A stretch of DNA of 64,000 nucleotides from ECT2AJA-110-A sp035399845. Its GTDB lineage: Bacteria > Planctomycetota > Phycisphaerae > UBA1845 > UTPLA1. Of the stretch, positions 43,477 to 54,000 are shown in pieces. The notes beneath the pieces are model-generated. The model saw nothing but the letters and a program-made list of their open reading frames with translations, made no database searches and was not told where the DNA came from. The number at the start of each line of letters is the position of its first letter. Positions within the stretch are counted from its first letter, which is position 1. A program made the translations under genes and the position numbers. The stretch is taken from positions 1-64,000 of the forward strand of contig DAOPJV010000031.1 in assembly GCA_035399845.1 (NCBI GenBank), in the 5' to 3' direction.

Positions 43477-44439
43477 ATGGGAAGTGGACTCTGGTCAGCA
43501 ACAACGCACTTCGATCGCAACAAGGCCCACAAAGTCGCCGGTGTTGATACTTTCGAATTCAGCAGGCGAGCCCATGCAACGGGCCAGTTCCGCGTCCATC
43601 AGACGCTCGATCCCTATGGCCTGACATTGCGCGAGAGCCGAGACAGCGAGGAACACCCGGATTCCAACGCCATCGTCATCAGCCTGGACGTCACCGGCTC
43701 GATGGATCGCGTGGTGCGCGGCATCCATCGCAACCTCCCGCAGTTGCACGAGCTGCTGCTCGGACACAAGTACATTCCGCATCCGCAGATCCTCTTCGCG
43801 GCCGTGGGCGACGCCACCTGCGATCGCGCCCCGCTTCAGGTCGGGCAGTTTGAATCCGACAATCGCATGGACCAGAACCTCGAGAACATGATCCTCGAGG
43901 GCGGCGGCGGCGGACAGAAGACGGAAAGCTACGAACTGACGATGTACATGGCGGCGCGCCACACGGCGATGGACTGCTGGCTGAAGCGTGGCCGAAAAGG
44001 CTACCTCTTCATGATCGGCGACGAGATGGCCTATCCGGAAGTGCGGCGGGCGCACATCCAGCGAATCATCGGCGTCGATCCCCAGGCGGACATCCCCATT
44101 CGACAGATCGTCGCCGAAGTCCTGGAGAAGTATCACTTCTTCTTCATCATCCCCGGCAAGGCGGCCCATGGCGGCGATCGCGATGTACAGGACTTCTGGG
44201 TCGACCTGCTCGGACGCGAGCGCGTTCTGATCCTCAACGACGCCGAAGACACGTCCGAGTGCATCGCCATGACCATCGGTCTGACGGAAGGCGTCATCCG
44301 CATGGATCAGGCGCAGCAGCATCTTGCCGGCCGAGGCAAGAGCGGCGGCGCCCTTCAGCGACTCATCGACGCCATCGCCGGGATCTTCGGCGGCGGCGCC
44401 GGCACGCCGCCAACGGCGAGCGGACCGCGCCGACTGTGA
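43477..44439 (+). CDS. vWA-domain protein (TerY-like layout)
   Basis: 320 aa, start preceded by AAAGGG. A von Willebrand factor A fold with a MIDAS motif DVTGSMD at D71 (DxTGS in place of DxSxS), and FMIGDEM supplying a later acidic residue. The Gly-rich GGGGGQKTESYEL and repeated Met/His-rich helices are family features I cannot name. No signal peptide, so cytoplasmic. It sits between a zinc-ribbon pseudokinase and a PurA-like enzyme, its stop overlapping the latter's GTG start. vWA proteins of this type usually assemble metal-dependent complexes with kinases or ATPases. Confidence 0.8.
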   Translation: MGSGLWSATTHFDRNKAHKVAGVDTFEFSRRAHATGQFRVHQTLDPYGLTLRESRDSEEHPDSNAIVISLDVTGSMDRVVRGIHRNLPQLHELLLGHKYIPHPQILFAAVGDATCDRAPLQVGQFESDNRMDQNLENMILEGGGGGQKTESYELTMYMAARHTAMDCWLKRGRKGYLFMIGDEMAYPEVRRAHIQRIIGVDPQADIPIRQIVAEVLEKYHFFFIIPGKAAHGGDRDVQDFWVDLLGRERVLILNDAEDTSECIAMTIGLTEGVIRMDQAQQHLAGRGKSGGALQRLIDAIAGIFGGGAGTPPTASGPRRL

Positions 44440-45767
44440 GTCGCCTCGCCCTGCAGGTTGTCGATCTTTGCTTCGGCGACAGCGGCAAGGGAACGATGGT
44501 CGATTTTCTCGTCCGGCGTCACGCCGCAACACTCGTCGTGAGATTCAATGGCGGACCGCAGGCGGGCCACAATGTCGTCCTGCCCGACGGACGCCATCAC
44601 ACGTTCGCCCAATTCGGCGCCGGGACCTTCTCGCCCGGCGTACGCACGCTCCTGTCGCGTTTCACCCTGATCGAACCCTACGCCCTGTTCAATGAGGCGG
44701 ATCATCTGTCCGCCCTCGGCGTGCACGACGCGCTCTCGCGACTCTTCATCGATGAACGCTGTCTCGTGATCACGCCACCGCAGCAGATCGCCAATCGACT
44801 GCGCGAGCGCGCCCGCGCCGCCGCCGCCCACGGCACCTGCGGTCTCGGCGTCGGCGAATGCGTGGAGGACGCCCTGACGCGATCCGACCTCGCGCTGCGC
44901 GCCGGCGACCTGCGATCCCCCGCGATCGTCCGCAGGAAGCTCGCGGACATGATGGCGTACAAACGCGCGACGCTTGCGGATCTTCGAAGCGTCGCCACGA
45001 ACGAGGAACAGCGCGTCCTCGACGATCCGGCGTGGATCGACGTGGCGCTGGAGGCTTGCTCAGAACTCGCCGAGCGGACAAACATCCTGACGCCGGAGAA
45101 CGCGAGCGCCCTGCTGCGCGACAGTCCCATCAGCGTCTTCGAGGGCGCCCAGGGCGTCCTGCTGGATGAGTACGCCGGCTTCCACCCGCACACGACGTGG
45201 AGCGAGACGACCTTTTCGAACGCGGACACGCTGCTGGATGAATGCGGCGCCGACGCTCAGCGTTGGCGCATCGGCGTGATGCGAACCTACATGACGCGCC
45301 ACGGCGCCGGTCCCTTCGCGACGGAAGACGCGTCGCTCAATGACGCCGACCTGCCGGAGCCGCACAACTCGGACGACGGCTGGCAGAGCGCATTTCGCCG
45401 AGGAACGCTGGACCTCGTGATGTTGCGCTACGCCCTGGCCGTCTGCGGCGGCGTGGACGCGCTCGCCGTCACGCATCTCGATCGACTGGCCCGATTGCCC
45501 GGACACGCCTGCAACGCCTACGACGTCGATGGGACCGTTCACGCTGAATTGTCCGCCGACAATGCGGGCGCCCGCGTGATCGACGAATCACGAACAGACC
45601 TGCTGCGCCGCGCAAAGCCGCAATTCACGCCGTGGCCGACGGACAGTGACGATGCGTTCGTCGCGCGACTGGAATGCGAGCTGAAGACGCCTGCCGCATA
45701 CCGTTCGTACGGTCCCACCTTCGAATCCAAGCGGCTCGCAGACACACCTCTGTCAGGCCACGGATAG
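44436..45767 (+). CDS. Divergent adenylosuccinate synthetase (PurA) paralogue
   Basis: 443 aa from the GTG at 44436, which overlaps the vWA stop (GTGA). PurA-fold blocks: VVDLCFGDSGKGTMVDFL with the base D15, VRFNGGPQAGHNVV with H45, FEGAQGVLLDE, GVMRTYMTRHGAGPFATE, LDLVMLRYALAVCGGVDALA, VTHLD and a SYGP segment near the C-terminus. Key changes from canonical PurA: the IMP loop TTGRGIGPAY is TCGLGVGECV, and the aspartate loop TTGRRRRTGW is replaced by SDDGWQSAFRRG. The enzyme likely ligates another amino acid or nucleotide, or is regulatory. A housekeeping purA role is unlikely given these changes and the neighbours. Confidence 0.82.
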   Translation: MSRLALQVVDLCFGDSGKGTMVDFLVRRHAATLVVRFNGGPQAGHNVVLPDGRHHTFAQFGAGTFSPGVRTLLSRFTLIEPYALFNEADHLSALGVHDALSRLFIDERCLVITPPQQIANRLRERARAAAAHGTCGLGVGECVEDALTRSDLALRAGDLRSPAIVRRKLADMMAYKRATLADLRSVATNEEQRVLDDPAWIDVALEACSELAERTNILTPENASALLRDSPISVFEGAQGVLLDEYAGFHPHTTWSETTFSNADTLLDECGADAQRWRIGVMRTYMTRHGAGPFATEDASLNDADLPEPHNSDDGWQSAFRRGTLDLVMLRYALAVCGGVDALAVTHLDRLARLPGHACNAYDVDGTVHAELSADNAGARVIDESRTDLLRRAKPQFTPWPTDSDDAFVARLECELKTPAAYRSYGPTFESKRLADTPLSGHG

Positions 45768-45844
45768 ACGCGTCGCCTCCGAATCTGGACAACGCCGCCA
45801 GAATTCACCTAAGCTGACGACATACATCTCCGGGAGGACTCCCG

Positions 45845-47005
45845 ATGCGATTATCAGCAAGTTCAGAAATAGCGTCGTTGCGACACCGCCCGTCATCTGC
45901 GCTCGTCGCGTTCGCCGCGGGTTCATTGATGACGGCGACGGCGTTTGCCGATAGCCGGCCCGATGTGCTCTGGGAAACGGCCGGGCACGGCGCAGGCGTC
46001 CACGCCATCGCCTTTTCAATCTCCGGCGCGGGGTTCGCAACGGGCAGTGAAGACAGTCACGTCCGCATCTGGGGGCTTGCCGACGGCGCCGCCGGTCCGA
46101 ACACACAGAACTGCTGCGGCGTTTATTCCGTGGCGATTTCCCCGGATGAAACCCACTTTGCCTCGGGCAGCGTTTCGGCCCTGCAGATCTCCCGAACAGA
46201 CAACGGCGCCCTGTTTCGACGATGGAGCCCGGGACAATCGTTCCCGTCCGTCTGCTACTCACCCGACGGCGTGTGGCTGGCCAGCGGCGCGGAGGCGGGC
46301 GGCGTCAAAGTCTGGGATGTCCAGAGCGGGAGCCTCGTTCGCAATCTCAGCGCCGTCGGTCCCTGCCGCGACATCGCCTTCTCACCCGATGGAACCAGGC
46401 TCGCCACGACCAACGGAGCGGGGATTCTGATCTGGAACACAGGCGACTGGAGCGTCGATCAGACACTGACCGGCGCCGCGGGAACAGTGAGCTCGCTGCA
46501 ATACGCGCGGGAAGGCGACAGGATCCTCGGCGTCGACTTTCTGCCACGCCTCTGGCGCCTGAGCGATGGAACGCTCGAACGCAGTTTCAATTCACTCGTC
46601 GGCGCCGTCGCCTCCGCCGCCCTGTCGCCCGATGGCCGCGTCGTCGTCGGCAACGCCCCGATCAACGACAAGCTTCTCTTCTGGGACGCCGCCACAGGCG
46701 ATGAACTCCTGACGTTTGACGACGCGACGGACCTCCTGCAGAAAACACGTTTCTCAGCAACAGGTCGCCTGTTCGCCTATGGCCAGGTCGACGGACACGT
46801 CGTCGTCGCGCGGAACCCGTTCTGGCCGACTGGTGATCTTGACGGCGACGGCCATGTGAACGCCCAGGATACGTCGCGGTTTGTGGATGCGCTGCTGGGG
46901 ATCAATGAAAACCCGGAGCAGCAGGTTTGCGCCGACGTCAACGAGGACGGGGCGCTGGATGGCCGCGATGTTGCGGTGTTTGCCGAAGCGCTGATTGGAA
47001 TGTGA
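45845..47005 (+). CDS. Secreted WD40 beta-propeller protein with dockerin
   Basis: 386 aa, start with GGGAGGA upstream. Signal region with ALVAFAAGSLMTATAFA after a 16-residue polar stretch. Residues about 45-325 show six to seven WD40-type repeats (IAFSISGAGFATGSEDSHVRIW, VCYSPDGVWLASGAEAGGVKVW and others). The C-terminus is a dockerin type I module (GDLDGDGHVNAQDTSRFVDA and DVNEDGALDGRDVAVFAEA). Probably a surface-attached binding scaffold. Single gene after the PurA-like cassette, 77 bp from it. Confidence 0.88.
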   Translation: MRLSASSEIASLRHRPSSALVAFAAGSLMTATAFADSRPDVLWETAGHGAGVHAIAFSISGAGFATGSEDSHVRIWGLADGAAGPNTQNCCGVYSVAISPDETHFASGSVSALQISRTDNGALFRRWSPGQSFPSVCYSPDGVWLASGAEAGGVKVWDVQSGSLVRNLSAVGPCRDIAFSPDGTRLATTNGAGILIWNTGDWSVDQTLTGAAGTVSSLQYAREGDRILGVDFLPRLWRLSDGTLERSFNSLVGAVASAALSPDGRVVVGNAPINDKLLFWDAATGDELLTFDDATDLLQKTRFSATGRLFAYGQVDGHVVVARNPFWPTGDLDGDGHVNAQDTSRFVDALLGINENPEQQVCADVNEDGALDGRDVAVFAEALIGM

Positions 47006-47075
47006 CAGAGGCGGGGCCGGTAAGTCAGTGCGTCGAATTTCATTCCGAAGCGCGCCGACGAACTCCAGCAGGAAG

Positions 47076-47102
47076 GCCGCCCGGACGTTCAGTCCGGGCG
47101 GC
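47076..47102 (-). terminator. Hairpin after the first glycine-rich protein gene
   Basis: An 11-bp perfect stem (47076-47086 with 47092-47102) and a GTTCA loop lie 19 bp past the stop at 47121. No T-run follows, so it may be a weak or processed terminator; its stem sequence resembles the hairpins after the neighbouring paralogues. Confidence 0.6.
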
Positions 47103-47120
47103 CGCACGGCAGTGGGAGCA

Positions 47121-50100
47121 TCAATTGAGCGTCAGTTGCACCATTCCCTGAGCGTCGAGGCCGTTCACGGCGCCATCTTCGTTCAGGTCCGCGGCGCACT
47201 GCGCATCGGCCGTCGCATCGTCGGGACGAAGCAGGACACTCACGAACGACGCCACATCGTCAATGGTTACACTCGCATCGCCATTGACATCGCCTCGCTT
47301 CCGGTTCGGACAGCTGTCCATGCAATCGATGACGCCGTCGCCATCACTGTCCACGTCGCTGACTTCGCTGCTGACGTTGAGACGGTAGACGCCCCTCGCG
47401 CCATTCTTTCCGGAAACGCGAATCAGGACCGTCTGCTGTGACGCCACGAGATGTGTCAGCGTCGATGTCGTCGCCAGGGCGCCCTGGCACGCGTCGTCAC
47501 TGGACGCCTCGATCGAACCACCACATTCGTCATGCAGACTGAGCACTGTGTCGAAGTCCGTGAAGCCGTGGCAGGTGGAGAACGTCACTGATCTGGGGCA
47601 TTGGCTGTCGTTGGTGTAGCTGAACCAGACGTCATATTCCGGGGCGTTGCATGAGCTAATGCCCTCTGTCGTCGCGCCGACAGTCGCTCCCGAATAGGCG
47701 CCATCCTGAATGGTCATCGCGTCCTGGCACGCGTCATTGGCCGGCCGACCCTGAGCGCTCAGCGTCAGTTCGAACCGCCCCGTCACGCCACTCGCGCCGG
47801 CAACGCGGATCAGGTAGCTCTCCCCGGCGATGACGGGCCACGCCACTTCGCTCTTGTCGGAGCCGGTGTCGTTGTTGGAGATCAACGCCGCGCCACCGCA
47901 CGTATCGAAGACCGCCAGAACCGTGTCAAAGTCATCACGCTCCGTCGCCGCCGTCCGCGCGATGGCGACGCCGGTCTCCGACGCAGTATACAGATACCAG
48001 ACGTCGGGCGACGAACCGGATGCGCCGCAGGTTGCGGGACCGTCGCCGGTCGCGCCGCTGTTGCATCCCTCAAAGGTTCCTTCCGCGATGGGCGTTGCGT
48101 TGGCGCAATCATCGTTGTCGACGATGCACGGCTCGCAGTTGTCAGGGATTCCATCGTTGTTGGCGTCGACGTTGTCGTCGAAACCGGGACACAGGTCGCA
48201 GCCGTCGGGCACGCCGTCATTGTCCGCGTCATTCTGCGCGACAACGTCGATGATCAGATCGCCGACGACGGACCCGCTGACGCGGAAGACAATCGGCTCG
48301 CCGGAGATCGCGGCGCTGAGCGCGCGGGTCAGGCCCGTCGAGCAGTCGCCCGTCGCCACGATCGCGCTCTCGCAGGTGAGGCTGAGTGTGATGTCGCCGC
48401 AGGCCGAATTGTCGGATGTGTCGATCGAGATGTTGAGGACCTGATCGGCCGCGCAGCCACTGTCGAACACCGGCGTGAACGTGAACCACGCGGGGCCCGT
48501 TCCCGTGTCGATCGGCGTGACGCCCAGCCCCACTTCCATCGCGGCGGAACAGGCGCCATTCTCAGGCGCCATCGGACCGAAGAAATCGCAGGCGTTGGGA
48601 ATTCCGTCGCCGTCCCGATCGTCGCCGTTGGTGAAGTCGGTCAACTGTATGTTCGTGACTGTGGTGAGATTGCTGAGGTTGGCGGCGGGCGGACGCGTCG
48701 ATGCGCCGATCGCGAACCGCGCGAGCCTGTTGATGCTCGGCGTCGGCGCGTTGTCGATCAGAACCTCAGGCTGTCCGCCGTTCGGCGTCAGCGTGACGGT
48801 CACGACGCCCAGGGTGCTGGCGATCGACTCGTAGCGAATCGACGCATGATGTTGCTGGCCATCGTTCAGGTTGAACGATGGCGTCGCAGTGGACACGGAG
48901 CCCGACATGTTGGTGCTGACTCTCACGAAGTTGTTCGAGATGTCGCCCGTTTCATCGTTGAGGGCGTCGAGCTTGACCTCGAGAATCGGAAACGCGGTCG
49001 CCTCATCAACGCCGTTGGCCCCGAAGAGCAGCGAGTTGTCCGAATTCCCGACCGGCATGACAACGAGGGCGACACCTTCGCTGCGAGCCTCCATCATGAA
49101 GTCAAACGAAACCTCCCAGGTCCGCGCCGTCTCGCCGGCGACCGGCGTTTCGAAAACAAATGTTCCCGTCTCGCTGGGGCCGTCGGTCAGAACACCGGCG
49201 CCCGCTTCGTCTGATTGTGCGGTTCCGTTCGCGACGAACGGATGCCCGAAGTCCGCGGCGTCGAAGTTCTGCGCAACCAGCGTCCTCGCCGCCAGATCTT
49301 CGACGCAGTCTGTGACGTAGTTTTCATTGCAGTCCACGTTGACGCCCAGCGGGCAATCGTCGAGCGCATCGCAGGTTCCGTCGCCGTCACTGTCGATCGC
49401 CACGGCGATGCTGGTGATTTCAAAAATCGCCGACTCGGAAAACACACGCAGGAGGATCTCCTGTCCCGGGCCGAGATTAATGTCCGTGCCGCCGGGGCTG
49501 AGGCAGGTCTTGACGCCATCGACAATCGCCATCACATCCGTCGTCGGCGTACTCCACACAACAGTAAGCCGCTCGTCGCAATCCCCGGCGGTGTACGTGT
49601 AGAAGACGTCATTCCCGCGGACACTGCCGCAGGTGTTGCCGCCGTAGACAAGTTCGGAAGACGATCCAAACGCCGTTCCGCGGATCGTTGCGCCGGGCAA
49701 AAGCGGAAACGCGTTTTCGGGGCTGTCGTTCAGGGGCGTCGTGGCGCGATACTCGATGGAACCATCCGTCCCGACTGAGCCGGAGAAGATATCCGTGAAG
49801 GTTCCGAAGTCGGGGTTGATGTAACTGCCGCCGCCTCCGGCGGCGGCGCCCACGGCGCCACCCCCGCCACCGGAATAACCGCCTCCGGCGCCGGACGCCC
49901 GGAATGCCGCCAGTCCTCCCGTGCTGGATCCACCGCCACCAAATCCGAACCCGCCGTCGCGAGAACCACTGCCGCTCTCAGTCCCTCCTGCGCCGCCCGC
50001 CGGGTATCCGGCGCGCCCGCCATATGCACAATCCTCCTCATCCAGATCACAACTACCTGCGGAGAACGCGCCGCCGCCAGGCTGGCCGACAACAAAATTG

Positions 50101-50804
50101 CCGCCGTTCCCGCCCGCGCCGTTGCACCCGCCTTCTCCGTTGTTGAAGATGCCATTGCCATCCGAGCCGCACTCCGTGACCTGGCCGTTCCTCGCCGCCG
50201 CCTGTTCGACGCAACCTGAGAAGATCGCCTCCGCATACGCGCCGCCGCCCGCGCCGGCGACCGCTATGAGCTCCCACTCATCGCCGAACGGCGGGAGGTA
50301 CAGCAGCGCGCTACCGCCGCCGCCACCACCGCCCATGCTTCCGAACGGCGTGCCGGCGTTCGCGTCGTCACCGGCTTCACCCACCACGAAGCGGAGCAAC
50401 CCGCCCGGTTCAAGCTGGCCCGGACCGGTCCCGAACTCGATCGCAATCTGCGCCGTGGCGCCATCGCCCCCCGCTTCGAAGCACTGCAGGTTACTCCCGG
50501 CTCTGGCGTCTCCGCCGTCCGCGCCGCGAATTTCGAAAAACAGAACGGCGTTCGGAACATCCGGAATAATGAAATCTTCCGCCTCGCCCGACGCGCTGAC
50601 GACGACACCCGCGAGATCGCCATCGATGTACTCGTGGAGACCATCGCCGAATGGCAGAAACGTCTGAGCCAGCGCCGGCGCCCCGCCACAGGCGAGAATC
50701 AGCGCCAGGGCGGGAATCGGCCACTTCAACCTGGGACGCGAAGGGCCGACCCGCGGGTTTCGGGCGCCAGAATCTGTCCGGAGAACATCGACATTCACTT
50801 GCAT
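47121..50804 (-). CDS. Large secreted glycine-rich, lectin-like, TSP3 and dockerin protein (paralogue A)
   Basis: 1227 aa from the ATG at 50804 (AAAGGGC upstream). A long polar N-region precedes the signal hydrophobic core ALALILACGGAPALA. In order: beta-rich start, Gly-rich domain about 90-345 (GGGGGGGSALLY, VAGAGGGAYAE) resembling the ALK-type glycine-rich fold; a segment with DVFYTYTAG; short TSP3 unit near 470; a lectin-like sandwich about 520-720 (TFVFETPVAGE, ILEVKLDALNDE); TSP3 units; two PPC-like beta domains about 890-1135; dockerin about 1168-1227. Transcribed alone from the conserved upstream element at 50889-50917. A cell-surface or sheath role is inferred. Confidence 0.85.
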   Translation of the reverse strand: MQVNVDVLRTDSGARNPRVGPSRPRLKWPIPALALILACGGAPALAQTFLPFGDGLHEYIDGDLAGVVVSASGEAEDFIIPDVPNAVLFFEIRGADGGDARAGSNLQCFEAGGDGATAQIAIEFGTGPGQLEPGGLLRFVVGEAGDDANAGTPFGSMGGGGGGGSALLYLPPFGDEWELIAVAGAGGGAYAEAIFSGCVEQAAARNGQVTECGSDGNGIFNNGEGGCNGAGGNGGNFVVGQPGGGAFSAGSCDLDEEDCAYGGRAGYPAGGAGGTESGSGSRDGGFGFGGGGSSTGGLAAFRASGAGGGYSGGGGGAVGAAAGGGGSYINPDFGTFTDIFSGSVGTDGSIEYRATTPLNDSPENAFPLLPGATIRGTAFGSSSELVYGGNTCGSVRGNDVFYTYTAGDCDERLTVVWSTPTTDVMAIVDGVKTCLSPGGTDINLGPGQEILLRVFSESAIFEITSIAVAIDSDGDGTCDALDDCPLGVNVDCNENYVTDCVEDLAARTLVAQNFDAADFGHPFVANGTAQSDEAGAGVLTDGPSETGTFVFETPVAGETARTWEVSFDFMMEARSEGVALVVMPVGNSDNSLLFGANGVDEATAFPILEVKLDALNDETGDISNNFVRVSTNMSGSVSTATPSFNLNDGQQHHASIRYESIASTLGVVTVTLTPNGGQPEVLIDNAPTPSINRLARFAIGASTRPPAANLSNLTTVTNIQLTDFTNGDDRDGDGIPNACDFFGPMAPENGACSAAMEVGLGVTPIDTGTGPAWFTFTPVFDSGCAADQVLNISIDTSDNSACGDITLSLTCESAIVATGDCSTGLTRALSAAISGEPIVFRVSGSVVGDLIIDVVAQNDADNDGVPDGCDLCPGFDDNVDANNDGIPDNCEPCIVDNDDCANATPIAEGTFEGCNSGATGDGPATCGASGSSPDVWYLYTASETGVAIARTAATERDDFDTVLAVFDTCGGAALISNNDTGSDKSEVAWPVIAGESYLIRVAGASGVTGRFELTLSAQGRPANDACQDAMTIQDGAYSGATVGATTEGISSCNAPEYDVWFSYTNDSQCPRSVTFSTCHGFTDFDTVLSLHDECGGSIEASSDDACQGALATTSTLTHLVASQQTVLIRVSGKNGARGVYRLNVSSEVSDVDSDGDGVIDCMDSCPNRKRGDVNGDASVTIDDVASFVSVLLRPDDATADAQCAADLNEDGAVNGLDAQGMVQLTLN

Positions 50805-50888
50805 GAGTTTGCCCTTTCGAGATGGGATCTGGTTCGACCATGTCGGCGGGACCGACACCCGCCGGGCGCGCGCTGACGCCTCGCCCCG

Positions 50889-50917
50889 TAAACGCAGGAA
50901 ATCCGCTTTGGGGGACA
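50889..50917 (-). promoter_or_regulatory. Conserved ECF-type promoter element, copy A
   Basis: On the minus strand TGTCCCC (50917-50911), 16 nt, CGTTTA (50894-50889), 84 nt before the start of paralogue A. The upstream flank GACGAGTT and downstream flank CGGGG recur in the other copies. One of five such elements in this window. Confidence 0.8.
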
Positions 50918-51021
50918 AACTCGTCAGGACTCCCGCGTACTCATCCAGTCCGGCGGAATCTGGACGGCTCTCGAGCCGAGGGGCCCAATGGCCTGGATGC
51001 GAACACACCGGCGCAGAGACG

Positions 51022-51059
51022 TGAAAAAGCCGCCGCCCGGACGATGTCCGGGCGGCGGC
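51022..51059 (-). terminator. Intrinsic terminator of paralogue B
   Basis: A 14-bp perfect stem (51029-51042 with 51046-51059) followed on the minus strand by TTTTTC, 35 bp past the stop at 51094. Confidence 0.88.
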
Positions 51060-51093
51060 GTGATCAACCAGAATTGTGCAACACCTCAATGGG

Positions 51094-54000
51094 CTATGAC
51101 GCCAGCAGCAGCATCGTGAACGCCTGCATATCCAGCCCGTCTACCGCCCCATCTTCATTCACATCCGCCGCGCAGCGATCGTCGGCGGACGCCGCGTCGG
51201 GATCGAGAACTACTGTCGTGAACGACGCAATGTCATCGATCGACACCTCGCTGTCGCCATTCACATCGCCAGCCGTTCGATTCGGACAGCTGTCCATGCA
51301 ATCGATGACGCCGTCGCCATCGGTATCGATGTCGCTGATGTCGCTGGTGACAGAGAGCTGGTAGATCCCCCGTTCGCCGCCATTGCCGTACACGCGAATC
51401 AGGACTGTCCGCCCGGCGTCAACGAGATGCGTCACTGTGGAAGGGCCCGATCCGCTCGAACAGTCGTCATCGTTCCAGGCGACGGCCGGACCACCGCACA
51501 CATCGTGAACACTCAGCACCGTGTCAAAATCCGTGAAGTCGTGGCACGTTGAGAAGGTCACGGACTTCGGACAGTCATCGGCATTCGTGTATTGAAACCA
51601 CACGTCGTACTTGGGGAAATTGCACTGGGTCTCGCCATCCGTCGTGGCAAGGTCTGTCGTGCCGAGGTACCCATCGTCATCGCCGATCGGCGTTGCGTTT
51701 TCACAGGCGTCGTTCGCGAACTCCGCATGAACGCTCAGCGTCAAGGCGAACTGACCCGTGTCGCCGTTGTTGCCGGAAACGCGGACCATGTAGCTCTCGC
51801 CCGCTTCCACGGACCAGGACACCTCACTCTGGAGGGAATCCGTATTGTTATTGGCGATGATCTCGGCGCCGCCGCATCCGTCGAAGACCGCCAGATGCGT
51901 ATTGAATCCCGCGCCGTTGATGGCCGCCGTGCCGGCCGTCGCGATGCCCGTTTCCGACGCCGTGTACGCAAACCAGACATCCGGCGTTGTCGCCGAGGCG
52001 CTACACGACGACGTTCCATCATTCGTCGCATCGGTTGTGCAGCCTTCGACCACGCCCTCGCCGATGGGTGTGGCGTTGGCGCAGTCGTCGTTGCTGATGA
52101 TGCACGGGTCACATCCGTCAGGGATTCCGTTGCTGTTGACGTCCAGCGCGTCGTCATTCTCCGGACAGACGTCGCATTCGTCCGGCACACCGTCGCCATC
52201 CGCGTCGTCCTGATCGTTGAATCCGGCGCACAGGTCGCATCCGTCGGCGATTCCGTCGCCATCGCTGTCCACCAGGTCGTTGTTGCCCGGGCAAACGTCG
52301 CAATCATCCGGCACACCGTCACCGTCCGAATCGTTCGTCGCCACGTAATCGAGGACCAGGTCTCCGACGACGGCGCCGCCGACGCGGAAGTAGAGCGGCT
52401 CTCCGGAGATCGCGCCGCTGAGCGCCCGCGTCACGCCGGTCGTGCAATCCCCCGTCGCCAGGATCGCGCTGCCACAGAACAGCTGGAGCGAGATGTCGCC
52501 GCACGCCGAGTCATCCTGCGTGTCGATCGAAATGCGGAGGCTCTGATCGAACGCGCAGGACAGTTCGAACTCCGGCGTGATCGTGAACCACGCCGGTCCG
52601 GTTCCCGTGTCGATCGGGGTCCGACCGAGGCCCACGGCCAGGGCATCCGCGCACGAACCGTTCGCCGGCGGCATCGGTCCCGCGGTATCGCAGGCGTTCG
52701 GGATGCCGTCGCCGTCACGATCGTCGCCGTTGCTGAAATCCGTGATCTGAACGTTGGAGATCCGGGTGAGGTAGAAGTCGGTCGGACCACCGCCAACGTT
52801 ACTCGTCGAGGCGCCCAACGCGAACCGTCCAAGTCTGTTGATGCTCGCAATCGCGGCGTTGTCGATCAGCGTCTCCGCAGATCCGCCCTCCGGCGTGAGT
52901 ATGACCGAGACGTTTCCAGCCGCCTGGCCGGTCGGCTCGTAACGAATCAACGCGTGAAAAAGCTGGCCGCCGTTCAGATTGAAGGAGGGTATTGCGGTGA
53001 TCGACGCGCCTCCAACGCCCGAACTGACTTTCACGAAGTCGCCGGACGGATCGCCCTGCTCGTCGTTGATTGCATCGAACTTGACTTCCAGAATCGGATG
53101 ATCCACAAACTCGTCGACGCCGTTGGATCCGAAGAGCAGCGAATCGTCGGAGTCCGCGACGGGCATGACGACCAGGGCGACGCCTTCACCGAAGATTGCC
53201 ATCTCAAAGTCGAACGAGAATTCCCACGCCCACGCCGTTTCTCCGGCCACAGGCGTCTCAAAGACAAACGTTCCCACCTGGCCCGGGAATCGAGCCAGGG
53301 TTCCCGCGTTCGTTCCGCCCGCAATCGCGGCGCCGTTGGCGACGACCGGATGACCGAAGTTCGCTCCGTCAAAGTTCTGTGCGACGAGCGTTCGCGCCGC
53401 CAGGTCCTCAAGGCAATCCGTCACGTTGTTTTCGTTGCAGTCGGCGTTCTCGCCCAGCGGGCATTCGTCAAGCGCGTCGCAGGTTCCATCGCCATCCGAG
53501 TCAACGTCGGCCACGCTGCTCGTCAGTTCAAAGGACTTCGACTCAGAAAACACACGCACGAGGACCGTCTGCCCCGGCCCGAGATCGATCGGCGTTCCCG
53601 AAGAAGCCAGACAGGTTTCGGCGCCCGCGACAAAAGCGCTCACATTGGTATCCGCCGTACTCCACGTGATCGTCAGCCGTTCGTCGCACACGCCGGCCGT
53701 ATAGGTGTAGAACACGTCGTTGCCGCGAACATCGCCGCAGTGGTTCGAGCCGATTTCAAAGGAAGAGCCGAACGCCGTACCGATGACAGTCTGTCCGGGG
53801 ATCAACGGCAGGGCGTTGTCCGGGCCGTCGTTCTGGGGTGTCGTGCATCGGTACGCGATCGAACCGTCATCGCCCTGAGATCCCAGGAAGATGTCGGAGA
53901 AGTAGCCGTAGCCGGGATTCACATAGCTGCCACCGCCGCCGCCCGCGCCACCGAGTCCGCCTGCGCCGCCGCCGGAGTATCCCCCTCCACCGGCCCCCCC

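Noticed and set aside
44436..45767. Housekeeping adenylosuccinate synthetase purA
   Set aside because: IMP and aspartate loops are altered and it is coupled to a vWA protein and pseudokinase rather than purine genes.
50889..50917. Cyclic-di-GMP or other known riboswitch for the five-copy element
   Set aside because: None of the known riboswitch core sequences is present; only a possible CCCC/GGGG pairing exists, and the fixed 16-nt spacing fits a promoter better.
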